Assembly: GCF_003471585.1 (NCBI RefSeq)
Contig: NZ_QRJO01000004.1
Location: forward strand, 1 to 64,000
Reading direction: 5' to 3'
Source of the DNA: Collinsella sp. AM18-10
Lineage (GTDB): Bacteria; Actinomycetota; Coriobacteriia; Coriobacteriales; Coriobacteriaceae
DNA length: 64,000 bases
This document shows positions 27,509-36,051 of the stretch, in pieces. The notes under the pieces are model-generated. The model was not told where the DNA came from and ran no database searches. It worked only from the letters and a program-made list of their open reading frames with translations. Within the stretch, counting starts at the first letter, position 1, and every line of letters begins with the position of its first letter. Both the position numbers and the translations under genes were made by a program.

Positions 27509-29170
27509 ATGATTGCAAAGACCATTCGCACCTGTTTTCCGATCGCTGCGGCTGCTGTTTCCGACAAGGCCGAGGAGATCAACAAGCTCAATGTCTTCCC
27601 CGTACCCGACGGCGACACCGGTACCAACATGTCGCTCACGCTCGCCTCGGTGACCAAGGAGCTCTCCGCTCTTCCCGCCGACGCTGACATGGAGGCCATC
27701 GCCGGCGCCATCACCCACGGCTCCCTGATGGGCGCCCGCGGCAACTCCGGTGTCATCACCTCGCAGATCCTGCGCGGTGTGGCCGAGGGCCTTGTCTCTG
27801 CCGACGAGCCCATTACGTCCGCCAACATTGCCTATGCGTTCCGCCGAGCCGTCAAGGTCGCCTTCCAGGCCGTCCGTAAGCCCATCGAGGGCACGATCCT
27901 CACGGTGCTGCGCGATGTCTCGACCAAGGCCGACGAGTGCGAGAAGAAGAAGTTCTCGGCCGAGGACGCGCTCGACGCTATCGTCGTCGAGGCATATCAG
28001 TCTGTCGCTCGCACGCCCGACCTTCTGCCCGTTCTGAAGGAGAACGGCGTGGTCGACTCCGGCGCCTTTGGCTTTGCCATCTTCCTGGAGAACTTTGTTG
28101 CCGCCGCGCTTGGCCGCAGCACCGTTGTCGAGGATTTCTCCGCCACGTTTGATTCCGCCGGCTCTGCCCGTGATGCCGCTCTTGGCCGCGTTGAGATCGA
28201 GGCTAACGACGACTGGGAGGGCTCGGAATTCCGTTACTGCAATGAGTTCCTGTTTAAGGCCGACGCCCCGTTTGACGAGGACGAGTGCCTTAAGTTCCTG
28301 GGTTCCATGGGCGACTGTGAGCTGCTCGTGGGCGCATATCCCGACTACAAGATCCACGTGCACTCCAACACCCCGAACCTGGTGCTCGAGCACATGCTGC
28401 AGCTTGGCCAGATCTACGAGGTCTTTATCCACAACATGGAGATGGAGGCCCACGACCGTACCGCCAAGATCCACGAGGACCAGGAGAAGGCCGCCGAGCC
28501 CGCGAAGGCCCTGGGCTTTGTCGCCGTTGCCGCCGGTTCCGGCGAGGCAGACATCCTCAAGTCCCTCGGCGTTGACGTGATCGTGTCCGGTGGCCAGACC
28601 ATGAATCCCTCGACTGCAGACCTGCTGGGCGCCGTCGACCAGGTCAACGCGACCTCGGTCATCATTCTGCCCAACAACGGCAACATCCGCATGGCCGCCG
28701 AGGCCGCTGCCTCTGCCTGCACCGACAAGAAGGTCGCCGTCGTTCCCACCAAGACCGTTCCGCAGGCCTTCTCCGCGCTGTTCGCGGTCCTGCCCGATTC
28801 CGAGCTCGAGGATGCCGTCGCCGCTATGGTCGACGCCATCAGTGAGGTTCGTGATGGCGAGGTCACCCGTGCCGTGCGCGATTCCAGTGCCTCCGACGGC
28901 TCGCCGATTCACTCCGGTGACGTCATGGGCATCATCGCCGGCTCCATCGATGTGGTCGGCTCCGACGTGAAGCAGGTCACGCTCGACTGCATCAACCGTA
29001 TGCAGGAGGAAGAGGAGGGTGACGCGCTGACGATTCTGGCAGGCGAGGAACTGTCCGATGAGGCCTTCCAGGAGATTGTCGACGCCATTGAGGAGGCTCA
29101 GCCCGATCTGGAGATTGACGCCCATCGTGGCGAGCAGCCGCTCTATCCCGTTATCTTCTCGATCGAGTAG
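27509..29170 (+). CDS. DAK2-domain protein, FakA-like fatty acid kinase subunit (YloV)
   Basis: It is probably the ATP-binding subunit that phosphorylates fatty acids held by a FakB (DegV) partner; no fakB is in the window. The 553-residue length is typical. Residues 1-200 are the DAK2 kinase domain with VFPVPDGDTGTNMSLTLASV (metal and ATP binding) and GARGNSGVITSQILRGVAEG. The middle and carboxyl domains include a GGQTMNPST motif typical of the family. It is translated close after the Asp23 protein and is followed by recG after 10 bases. Confidence 0.87.
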   Translation: MIAKTIRTCFPIAAAAVSDKAEEINKLNVFPVPDGDTGTNMSLTLASVTKELSALPADADMEAIAGAITHGSLMGARGNSGVITSQILRGVAEGLVSADEPITSANIAYAFRRAVKVAFQAVRKPIEGTILTVLRDVSTKADECEKKKFSAEDALDAIVVEAYQSVARTPDLLPVLKENGVVDSGAFGFAIFLENFVAAALGRSTVVEDFSATFDSAGSARDAALGRVEIEANDDWEGSEFRYCNEFLFKADAPFDEDECLKFLGSMGDCELLVGAYPDYKIHVHSNTPNLVLEHMLQLGQIYEVFIHNMEMEAHDRTAKIHEDQEKAAEPAKALGFVAVAAGSGEADILKSLGVDVIVSGGQTMNPSTADLLGAVDQVNATSVIILPNNGNIRMAAEAAASACTDKKVAVVPTKTVPQAFSALFAVLPDSELEDAVAAMVDAISEVRDGEVTRAVRDSSASDGSPIHSGDVMGIIAGSIDVVGSDVKQVTLDCINRMQEEEEGDALTILAGEELSDEAFQEIVDAIEEAQPDLEIDAHRGEQPLYPVIFSIE

Positions 29171-29180
29171 GCAACTGCCC

Positions 29181-31358
29181 ATGTCCGAGCTGTGCTCCGT
29201 GCCGCGCGTCTCGGAGCGCTTTGCCCAGAGCAATGCGCTCGACGAGGATATCGCGCGACTCAAATATGTTTCGGGTAAACGTGAGGAGGCCCTTCGCCGT
29301 CTGGGTATTCGGACGGTGGGGGACCTCCTTCTCCATATCCCTCATCGATACCTCGACTTTACGCGCTCCTGGTCCATCGAGATGGCGCCCATTGGTACCG
29401 TGTGCACCATCATCGCCACGGTCGACCGTATCGTTCAAAAGAAGCCGCGTCCGCGCATGCAGGTGACCGAGGTCTCACTCGTTGATGAGACGGGCGTGCT
29501 GCAGGTCGCCTTTTTCCGTCAGCCTTGGATTGCCCAGCAGCTTAAGCAGGGCGACCGCCTGGCCGTGATGGGCAAGGTTGAGTTTGCCTACGGTTTTAAG
29601 CAGATGGCCTCGCCGCACTTTGAAAAGCTCGAGGACGGGCGCGCCGCCGGCACCATTTTGCCGGTTCACTACGTAAGTGACGGCGTGAGTCAGGCATGGA
29701 TGCGCCGTATCGTGAGCGGTGCGCTCGAAGTGGCTGCTAATCCGTTCGATCCCATTCCCGCGCCGCTGCGCGCAAAGCGGAAGCTCATGAGCAATGCCCG
29801 TGCGCTGCGCTCGATCCACTTTCCCTCGAGCATGGCCGAGCGCGATATCGCGCGCGCACGGCTTGCCTACGAGGAGTGTCTCTGCTTGCAGCTCGCACTG
29901 CGTCTGCGCAACGATGGCGGTATGGTCGACGTGGTGCCTTATGCGCATGCCGCGGGCGAGCACCTGGCCGCGCTTAAGCAGGCTCTGCCGTTTTCGCTGA
30001 GCGACGAGCAGGACGCCGCGTTCCAAGATATCCTGCGCGATATGTGCGATGGCGGGCGCGTGATGAACCGCCTGCTGCTGGGCGATGTCGGTACCGGCAA
30101 GACCGCTGTTGCCGCCTGCGCGCTGGCTGTGGCTGCCGATAGCGGCACGCAGGCCTGCGTTATGGCGCCCACGGGCGTGCTGGCGCGTCAATATGCCGAT
30201 AAGACCGGCCCTCTGCTCTCGCAGGCCGGCATGTCTTGGGCGCTTCTGACGGGTGCCACGCCGGCCGCAGAGCGCGAGCGCATCCATGCCCAGCTGGAAT
30301 CGGGAGAGCTCGATGTCCTCTTTGGCACCCACGCGGTGCTTTCGGATAACGTTGCGTTCAAGCATCTGTCGCTCGTGGTCATCGATGAGCAGCACCGGTT
30401 TGGCGTCGGTCAACGCAACGCCCTGCGTGCGAAGGGCCCTGGTGCCGATCTGCTCGTTATGACGGCAACGCCCATCCCACGTACGCTGGCACTTTCGGTC
30501 TACGGCGATCTGGACACGAGCATCATCCGCCATCGGCCCGTCCCTGGCGCTGGCGTGACGACATGCGTCCTTACCGAGTCGAGCCGCGACCTTGCCTATG
30601 GCGCCATCCGCGAGGCGCATGAAAAGGGTCAGCAGGCCTACGTGATTTGCCCGCTCGTGGAGCCGAGCGACTCGGCCGATGAGCTGGAGGACGTGCCCGG
30701 TATCGCCCGCGACGGCGAGGGCCGCGTGACGGTCCCCGTGCCGCTGCACGATACGGCGACCGAGCTCGATCGCCTGCGTCTGGCGTTGCCGGGTCTTGCC
30801 ATCGAGCGCCTTCACGGCCGCATGCCAGCGGGGGAGAAGGACCAGGTTATCGATGCCTTCAAGCGCGGCGAGATCGACGTGCTCGTCTCGACTACGGTGG
30901 TCGAGGTGGGCGTCGACGTGCCCAACGCCACCGTCATGGTCATCGAGAACGGTGAGCGCTTTGGCTTGGCGGCCCTGCACCAGCTGCGCGGCCGCGTGGG
31001 CCGCGGCAGCGTGTCGGGCACCTGCCTGGTCATGACGCACTCCAAGGGCAACGGCGGCGCTTCGGCGGCGCAAGACCGTCTCCAGTCGCTCGAAAAGACC
31101 TCGGACGGCTTTACGCTCGCCCAGATGGACCTGCGTCTGCGCCACGAGGGCGAAATTCTGGGGTACCGCCAGCATGGCGGTGTGACCCTGCGCTTTGTCG
31201 ACCTGGATGCCGACGAGGAGCTGATCGAGTGGGCCCATTTGGACGCGGTCGAGCTCTTGCGGTATGCTTGCACCCTTGACTCCGTGGCGACGCGCCCCCT
31301 GCGCGATGCGGTCGCCATGCGATATCGACACATTTTTAAGGAGGTCAGCGGAGGATGA
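29181..31358 (+). CDS. recG: ATP-dependent DNA helicase RecG
   Basis: It remodels stalled replication forks and branched DNA. The ATG at 29181 lies 10 bases after the previous stop, so translation is probably coupled. The 725-residue protein has an OB-fold wedge domain at about 60-170, Walker A LLGDVGTGKTAVA (about 296-308), motif II DEQHRFGVGQR and QLRGRVGRG (motif VI). It precedes rsmD-coaD, a common order in Gram-positive bacteria. Confidence 0.95.
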   Translation: MSELCSVPRVSERFAQSNALDEDIARLKYVSGKREEALRRLGIRTVGDLLLHIPHRYLDFTRSWSIEMAPIGTVCTIIATVDRIVQKKPRPRMQVTEVSLVDETGVLQVAFFRQPWIAQQLKQGDRLAVMGKVEFAYGFKQMASPHFEKLEDGRAAGTILPVHYVSDGVSQAWMRRIVSGALEVAANPFDPIPAPLRAKRKLMSNARALRSIHFPSSMAERDIARARLAYEECLCLQLALRLRNDGGMVDVVPYAHAAGEHLAALKQALPFSLSDEQDAAFQDILRDMCDGGRVMNRLLLGDVGTGKTAVAACALAVAADSGTQACVMAPTGVLARQYADKTGPLLSQAGMSWALLTGATPAAERERIHAQLESGELDVLFGTHAVLSDNVAFKHLSLVVIDEQHRFGVGQRNALRAKGPGADLLVMTATPIPRTLALSVYGDLDTSIIRHRPVPGAGVTTCVLTESSRDLAYGAIREAHEKGQQAYVICPLVEPSDSADELEDVPGIARDGEGRVTVPVPLHDTATELDRLRLALPGLAIERLHGRMPAGEKDQVIDAFKRGEIDVLVSTTVVEVGVDVPNATVMVIENGERFGLAALHQLRGRVGRGSVSGTCLVMTHSKGNGGASAAQDRLQSLEKTSDGFTLAQMDLRLRHEGEILGYRQHGGVTLRFVDLDADEELIEWAHLDAVELLRYACTLDSVATRPLRDAVAMRYRHIFKEVSGG

Positions 31359-31984
31359 GAATCATCGGCGGCGAATGGCGCGGTCGTAAGATCGAGGAGC
31401 CCCGTGGTCGCGATGTCACCCGCCCCACGACCGATCGCGTGCGCGAGGCATGCGCATCTATGGTCATGTCGGCATTTGACTTCGATCTGGACGAGGTCCG
31501 CATGCTGGACGCCTTTGGCGGCTCCGGTGCCTTAGGGTTAGAGATGCTCTCACGTGGTGCCCGCTCACTCACGACGTTCGAGATCGATCGGAATGCCGCG
31601 CGGCTCATTACCAAGAATATCGAGTCGCTCTGCCGTGACCGTGCGCGTTGGCGCGTGGTAACGGGCGACATGCTGGCGAGCGCCTCGCGCGGTCGTGTGC
31701 CGGGCGGCCCCTTTGATCTGGTCCTGCTCGACCCGCCCTATGCTTTTGGTGCCGAGCCGGTCGAGGAACTGCTGCAGAACCTGGCTCAGCAGGGTCTGCT
31801 TGCACCTGGCGCTTATGCCCTGTTTGAGCATGCCGCCGCCGATGCGGGCGCGCATCCGGCAGGCTTTGAGATCGTGCGCGAGAAGCGCTACGGCATTACC
31901 TCGGTCGACCTGCTTCGTTGGGTCGGCAACGGCGAGGATGATGGTATCGATAGCGACGCACCCACGGAGGACGCCCATGAATGA
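31355..31984 (+). CDS. rsmD: 16S rRNA (guanine(966)-N2)-methyltransferase
   Basis: It methylates G966 of 16S rRNA. The 209-residue protein begins MRIIGGEWRGRKIEEPRG with the family start, then VRMLDAFGGSGALGLEMLSR (SAM binding) and LVLLDPPYAF (catalytic DPPY). The start overlaps recG by four bases and the end overlaps coaD by eight. The carboxyl end carries a short acidic tail. Confidence 0.94.
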   Translation: MRIIGGEWRGRKIEEPRGRDVTRPTTDRVREACASMVMSAFDFDLDEVRMLDAFGGSGALGLEMLSRGARSLTTFEIDRNAARLITKNIESLCRDRARWRVVTGDMLASASRGRVPGGPFDLVLLDPPYAFGAEPVEELLQNLAQQGLLAPGAYALFEHAAADAGAHPAGFEIVREKRYGITSVDLLRWVGNGEDDGIDSDAPTEDAHE

Positions 31985-32474
31985 CACCATTAACCGCGTA
32001 ATCGTCCCGGGCACCTTCGATCCCATCACCTTTGGCCATATCGACGTGATCCGCCGAGCCCGCCGCATCTTTCCCAGCGTGATCGTCGCCGTTGCCGAGT
32101 CGCAGGGAAAAAACGGCGTGGGCACCACCTTTATGCTCGACGAGCGCGTGGCGCTGGCCCGTGAGGCCCTCGGCGATTTGGACGGCGTCGAGGTACTGCC
32201 TTTCACCGGTCTCTTGGTCGATTTTGCCCGCGAACAGGGAGCAGGAGCCGTGGTCAAGGGTCTGCGCGCCATGACCGACTTTGAATATGAGCTGCAGCAG
32301 GCCGACCTCAACTATCGCCTGGATAGCGAGCTGGAGTCCATCTTTGTCATGAGTGCGCCGCAGTACGGCTATATCTCGAGCTCGGTCGTTCGCCAGATCG
32401 CCTCACTCGGCAGCGATGTATCGACGTTTGTCCCGCCCAACGTGGTCGAAGCGCTCAGACACCGCTTTTCGTGA
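31977..32474 (+). CDS. coaD: Phosphopantetheine adenylyltransferase
   Basis: It makes dephospho-CoA from 4'-phosphopantetheine and ATP. ATG 31977 lies inside the end of rsmD. The 165-residue protein has VPGTFDPITFGHIDVIRRA with the HxGH-type T/HIGH nucleotidyltransferase motif, MTDFEYELQQADLN, and YISSSVVRQIASLGSDVSTF near the end. It pairs with rsmD as in many bacteria. Confidence 0.95.
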   Translation: MNDTINRVIVPGTFDPITFGHIDVIRRARRIFPSVIVAVAESQGKNGVGTTFMLDERVALAREALGDLDGVEVLPFTGLLVDFAREQGAGAVVKGLRAMTDFEYELQQADLNYRLDSELESIFVMSAPQYGYISSSVVRQIASLGSDVSTFVPPNVVEALRHRFS

Positions 32475-32542
32475 CGTTTTTTATTGCCTGGTGGCATGTG
32501 GTAAACTAGCACGATGATATGTTACCTATGAAAGGAGACCGG

Positions 32543-33040
32543 ATGCCGGGCGAGAATTTTCCTGGCGATAGGATCGTCAGCTTGGTCGATGAGCTCGAAG
32601 GGCTGATCGAGGAAGCCAAGCCGCCTTTCGGCAAGAACGCTCAGTTCAAGGTCATCGACGCCGACGTGTTCTTCAACATTCTCGACGAGATCCGCATGAG
32701 CTATCCCGAGGAGTGGCAGAAGTCCCGCCGTATCCTTAAGGAGCGCGAGGAGCTTATGGCTTCCGCCGCCGCTCAGGCCGATTCCATCATCGCCGACGCT
32801 CAGCAGCAGGCCCTCACCATTGCCGGTGAGCAGGAGATCGTCCGCTTGGCACAGCAGCAGGCCGACGACATCCGCGATCGTGCCCAGCAGTACGAGCGCG
32901 AGACGCGTTATGCTGCCGAGGACTACGCAGAGCAGGTCTTTACGCACCTGGAGGAGAACCTCAAGAGCCTGACCGGCACCGTTACCCGTTGCCGTCAGCA
33001 GCTCAACGAGGGTGCCGCCCAACAGAATGGTCAGTGGTAA
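32543..33040 (+). CDS. Coiled-coil protein, DivIVA/ATP-synthase-b-like helix, 165 aa
   Basis: ATG 32543 follows AAAGGAGACC. Residues 1-55 form a globular start (DRIVSLVDELEGLIEEAKPP, VIDADVFFNILDEIRMSYPE). About 55-160 is a continuous Ala/Gln/Glu-rich coiled coil (AAAQADSIIADAQQQALTIA). The plan resembles small DivIVA-like or YlqD-like helical proteins found upstream of yceD in Actinobacteria, where it is usually annotated as a hypothetical or cell-division-related protein. There are no membrane segments. Its stop overlaps the yceD start by one base. Confidence 0.65.
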   Translation: MPGENFPGDRIVSLVDELEGLIEEAKPPFGKNAQFKVIDADVFFNILDEIRMSYPEEWQKSRRILKEREELMASAAAQADSIIADAQQQALTIAGEQEIVRLAQQQADDIRDRAQQYERETRYAAEDYAEQVFTHLEENLKSLTGTVTRCRQQLNEGAAQQNGQW

Positions 33041-33594
33041 TGGCTGAGTTCCCGAGCGTTACCGTCGATCTTTCTGAGCAGCTCGAGTTTCCTGGTGATT
33101 CGTATCCGCTGACCGGCAAGGTCGATGTTGCCGCCTACACGGTGGGCGAGAAGGAGTACCAGCTACAGGACGGCATCGACTACGACGTTGTCTTTACCAA
33201 TGCCGGTACCGGTGTCTTGCTCACGGGCATGGTCCGCGCGCACGCCACCGGCGAGTGCGACCGTTGCCTGGAGCCTGCCTCGTTTGATATCGCCGGCGAG
33301 ATCGAGGAGTTCTACCTCTTTGAGGAGCCCGAGGATCCCGAGGCCTACGAGGACGGCTACGAGCTCCTGGGTGAGGACCGCATCGTCGATCTGGGTGAGC
33401 CCATCAACGACGCGGTCGTCATGGACACGCCGTTTGTCGTTCTGTGCAAGCCCGATTGCCGCGGCCTGTGCCCCACTTGCGGTTGCAATCTCAACGTCGA
33501 GCAATGCGATTGCGCCGCCCAGGCAGAGGCAGAATGGGCCGCTGCCACGGAAAATCCATTTGCAGCATTGAAGAATCTCAAGCTCGATGAGTAA
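33040..33594 (+). CDS. yceD: YceD/DUF177-family protein
   Basis: This family is linked to 23S rRNA or ribosome accumulation and is almost always found before rpmF, as here. The ATG overlaps the previous stop. The 184-residue protein includes ATGECDRCLEPASF and, near the end, CKPDCRGLCPTCGCNLN and CDC, giving metal-binding-type cysteines as expected. A long acidic insertion (LFEEPEDPEAYEDGYELLG) lies between. Confidence 0.88.
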   Translation: MAEFPSVTVDLSEQLEFPGDSYPLTGKVDVAAYTVGEKEYQLQDGIDYDVVFTNAGTGVLLTGMVRAHATGECDRCLEPASFDIAGEIEEFYLFEEPEDPEAYEDGYELLGEDRIVDLGEPINDAVVMDTPFVVLCKPDCRGLCPTCGCNLNVEQCDCAAQAEAEWAAATENPFAALKNLKLDE

Positions 33595-33658
33595 AACTGT
33601 GGTAGTATCGCTACTTGAGCGTAATCGCCACACTGGATAGTTCATAAGGAAGGTCACT

Positions 33659-33838
33659 ATGCCCGTACCTAAACAAAAGCAGGGTCGTATCCGCACTCAC
33701 ACCCGTCGTTCCGCCAACATGAAGATCTCGGCTGCGGCTCAGTCCACGTGCCCCCGTTGCGGCGCTGTCAAGCTTCCGCACCACGTGTGCCCCAGCTGCG
33801 GTTTCTACAAGGACCGCGAGGTTATCGTTACCGAGTAA
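33659..33838 (+). CDS. rpmF: 50S ribosomal protein L32
   Basis: The 59-residue protein starts MPVPKQKQGRIRTHTRRSAN and carries CPRCGAVKLPHHVCPSCGFY, the C-x2-C...C-x2-C zinc ribbon of the zinc-containing form of L32. ATG 33659 follows AAGGAAGG. The short length kept it below common length cut-offs. It sits between yceD and plsX as in many bacteria. Confidence 0.95.
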   Translation: MPVPKQKQGRIRTHTRRSANMKISAAAQSTCPRCGAVKLPHHVCPSCGFYKDREVIVTE

Positions 33839-33879
33839 CGGTATACTCTGGATGCGATGCCGTTCCAAATGGAACCACA

Positions 33880-33908
33880 ATGGCCGGCTCAATGAGTCGG
33901 CCATTTTT
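33880..33908 (+). terminator. Terminator-like hairpin in the plsX leader
   Basis: ATGGCCGGCTC (33880-33890) and GAGTCGGCCAT (33894-33904) form an 11-bp stem with one G-U pair around AAT, followed by a T-run. A TATACT -10-like box lies upstream at 33842-33847, and the plsX ribosome binding site starts five bases after the T-run. It may act as terminator for rpmF and attenuator for plsX. Confidence 0.75.
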
Positions 33909-33925
33909 GTATAAGGAGTATGTAT

Positions 33926-34945
33926 ATGAGTAGCGTTCGCGTTTGTGTAGACGTTGTGGGCGGAGACGAGAAACCTCAGGTTGTTCTCGATGGTATCGAG
34001 GCTGCACTTGCCGCCGATTCCGATATCGAGGTCTTGGCAGCTGGCCCCGCTGAAATCGTTAATCCCTTTGCTGCTTCCCATGCACGTGTTGAGGCCCTTG
34101 AGGCACCCGACGTTATCGCCATGGATGACGATCCCATTCGCGCCGTGATGACCAAGCGTAAATCGTCGATCGTGTTGTCGTGCCGCGCCATCAAGAAGGG
34201 AAATGCGGACGCGTTCTTCTCTGCCGGCTCGACCGGTGCCATGACTGCTGCTGCCACCGCCTATGTGACGCCGTTTAGGTATCAGGCCGAAGGCAAGAAG
34301 CAGCCGGTACGTCCCTGTCTGACCAATGCGCTACCCAATCGCGCCGGCGGTCTGACGGTGCTGTGCGATATGGGCGCCAACCCCGATGTCGAGGTGGACG
34401 ATATGGTGCGCTTTGCGCAGATGGGCAGCGCCTATGCCCGCGTCGTCTTGGGCGTTGACCATCCTCGCGTAGGTCTGCTCGCCAATGGCACCGAGGACGA
34501 GAAGGGCTCCAACTTTACCAAGGCCTGCTTCCCGGCCATGAAAGCCGCCGTTCCCGGCTTTGTTGGTAACTGCGAGGGAACGGACATCACCTCGGGTAAC
34601 TTCGATGTCGTTGTTGCCGACGGCATGTCGGGCAATATCGCTCTCAAGGCTACCGAGGGCGCTGCCAAGTTTTTGCTACAGGAGCTCAAGGGCGCCTTTA
34701 TGGCCTCGCTCGGCACCAAGATCGCCGCGCTGCTCATCAAAAAGCAGATGCGCGAGATTAAGACCAAGCTGTCTGGTGATGCCAAGGGCGGCGCGATTCT
34801 TTTGGGCCTGCGTGGCGTGGTCCTGATCGGTCACGGTGCCACCTCGGTCGAGGCCGTCAAAAACGGTACGCTCGCGGCGGCTGAAGCCGTGCGCGCCGGG
34901 CTGGTCGAGAATGTCGCCAACTCTATGGACGGTATCGTTTTATAA
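33926..34945 (+). CDS. plsX: Phosphate acyltransferase PlsX
   Basis: It makes acyl-phosphate from acyl-ACP for membrane phospholipid synthesis. ATG 33926 follows AAGGAG (33913-33918). The 339-residue protein starts VRVCVDVVGGDEKPQVVLDG (family MDxMGGD-like start) and has FFSAGSTGAMTAAATAYV and GNIALKATEGAAKF. It is followed by acpP and rnc, matching the conserved plsX-acpP-rnc-smc order. Confidence 0.93.
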   Translation: MSSVRVCVDVVGGDEKPQVVLDGIEAALAADSDIEVLAAGPAEIVNPFAASHARVEALEAPDVIAMDDDPIRAVMTKRKSSIVLSCRAIKKGNADAFFSAGSTGAMTAAATAYVTPFRYQAEGKKQPVRPCLTNALPNRAGGLTVLCDMGANPDVEVDDMVRFAQMGSAYARVVLGVDHPRVGLLANGTEDEKGSNFTKACFPAMKAAVPGFVGNCEGTDITSGNFDVVVADGMSGNIALKATEGAAKFLLQELKGAFMASLGTKIAALLIKKQMREIKTKLSGDAKGGAILLGLRGVVLIGHGATSVEAVKNGTLAAAEAVRAGLVENVANSMDGIVL

Positions 34946-35069
34946 GAGCGAGTTAGAGCGCTGTTATGCGCCTCGGGGCGTGCGTCGTGGGGTAGAATCA
35001 GAACCGTGTCTTGGTACCGCCCGGGCGGTACCATTCTTTTGGTATTCATGCACTATGAGAGGAAGCGCT

Positions 35070-35312
35070 ATGGACCGCTCCGAAATCTTCGACAAGATCG
35101 CCGAGGTCGCTGCTGACGTTCTGGGCGTCGATGTTGCCGAAATTAGCGATGAGACCACCTTTGACGACCTCGATGCCAACTCGCTCGAGCGCCTGCAACT
35201 GGTTACGGCTATCGAGGACGAGTTCAATCTCGAGATCGATGACGAGACCCTGCTCTCGCTCAACTCTGTCGCCGACGCCGTCGACGCGATCGAAAACGCC
35301 AGGGAGGCTTAG
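35070..35312 (+). CDS. acpP: Acyl carrier protein
   Basis: This 80-residue acidic protein carries fatty acid intermediates on a phosphopantetheine arm. The attachment serine is in LDANSLERLQLV (about residue 39; usual motif DSL, here NSL). ATG 35070 follows AGAGGAAG. Helix pattern and length are typical. It ends three bases before the rnc start. Confidence 0.92.
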   Translation: MDRSEIFDKIAEVAADVLGVDVAEISDETTFDDLDANSLERLQLVTAIEDEFNLEIDDETLLSLNSVADAVDAIENAREA

Positions 35313-35315
35313 GTC

Positions 35316-36041
35316 TTGGCTTTATCCGAACGACTTACGCGCGCCCAGGAGATTCTTGGCCACGAGTTCAATAATAAGGTGCTGCTGCGCGCGGCGCTTA
35401 CGCATCCCTCGGCAGTCGAGGGCCAGCCGGTTTCTGCCAGCTATGAGCGCCTTGAGTTCTTGGGCGATTCCATTTTGGGCGCCGTCGTCGCCCGTTCGCT
35501 CTTTGAGTCCTATCCGGAGTTTGACGAGGGCAAGCTCACGCGCCTGAAGGTGTCGCTTGTCTCGGGCGCCACGCTGTCCGAGGTTTCTCACGAGTTGGGC
35601 ATCGATGACATCATCATCTTTGGTGCCTCCGAGACCGGTACCGGTGCGCGCGGCCTGCATTCGGCGCTCGAGAACGTCTACGAGTCGCTCGTGGGCGCGC
35701 TGTACCTGGACGCCGGCTGGGATGCGGCGGCGGAGTTCATTCACCGTACGCTTAAGCCGCACCTGGCCTCCGAGCGTGCCGAGCACCCCGCGAACCCCAA
35801 ATCGTTCTTGCAGGAGTGCGTGCAAGCCGACGGTCACGAACCCCCGGCGTATAAGCTCGTTGGCTCCGAGGGCCCGGCGCATGCGCCCACCTTTACCGCC
35901 GTGGTGTTGATCGATGGTATTCGCCAGGGTCGCGGCTCCGGCTCCTCAAAGAAGGAAGCCGAGGGAGCCGCTGCACTTGAGGCACTTGACCGCATGGGCT
36001 ACACCACCAACGGCGTGATTCTCAACAAGAAGCCTGTTTAA
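35316..36041 (+). CDS. rnc: Ribonuclease III
   Basis: It cleaves double-stranded RNA in rRNA and mRNA processing. A TTG start follows AGGGAGG. The 241-residue protein has the nuclease motif YERLEFLGDSILGAVV (about 44-59) with catalytic acidic residues, ENVYESLVGALYLDAGW, and a carboxyl dsRNA-binding domain (NPKSFLQECVQADGHEPPAY ... GSGSSKKEAEGAAALEAL). It is co-transcribed with smc. Confidence 0.95.
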   Translation: MALSERLTRAQEILGHEFNNKVLLRAALTHPSAVEGQPVSASYERLEFLGDSILGAVVARSLFESYPEFDEGKLTRLKVSLVSGATLSEVSHELGIDDIIIFGASETGTGARGLHSALENVYESLVGALYLDAGWDAAAEFIHRTLKPHLASERAEHPANPKSFLQECVQADGHEPPAYKLVGSEGPAHAPTFTAVVLIDGIRQGRGSGSSKKEAEGAAALEALDRMGYTTNGVILNKKPV

Positions 36042-36051
36042 GCGAGGAACC

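Noticed and set aside
26966..29263. Long antisense frame opposite the Asp23 and DAK2 genes
   Set aside because: Same cause: codon bias of the sense genes keeps stops away. The composition is repetitive, and the sense products are clearly real.
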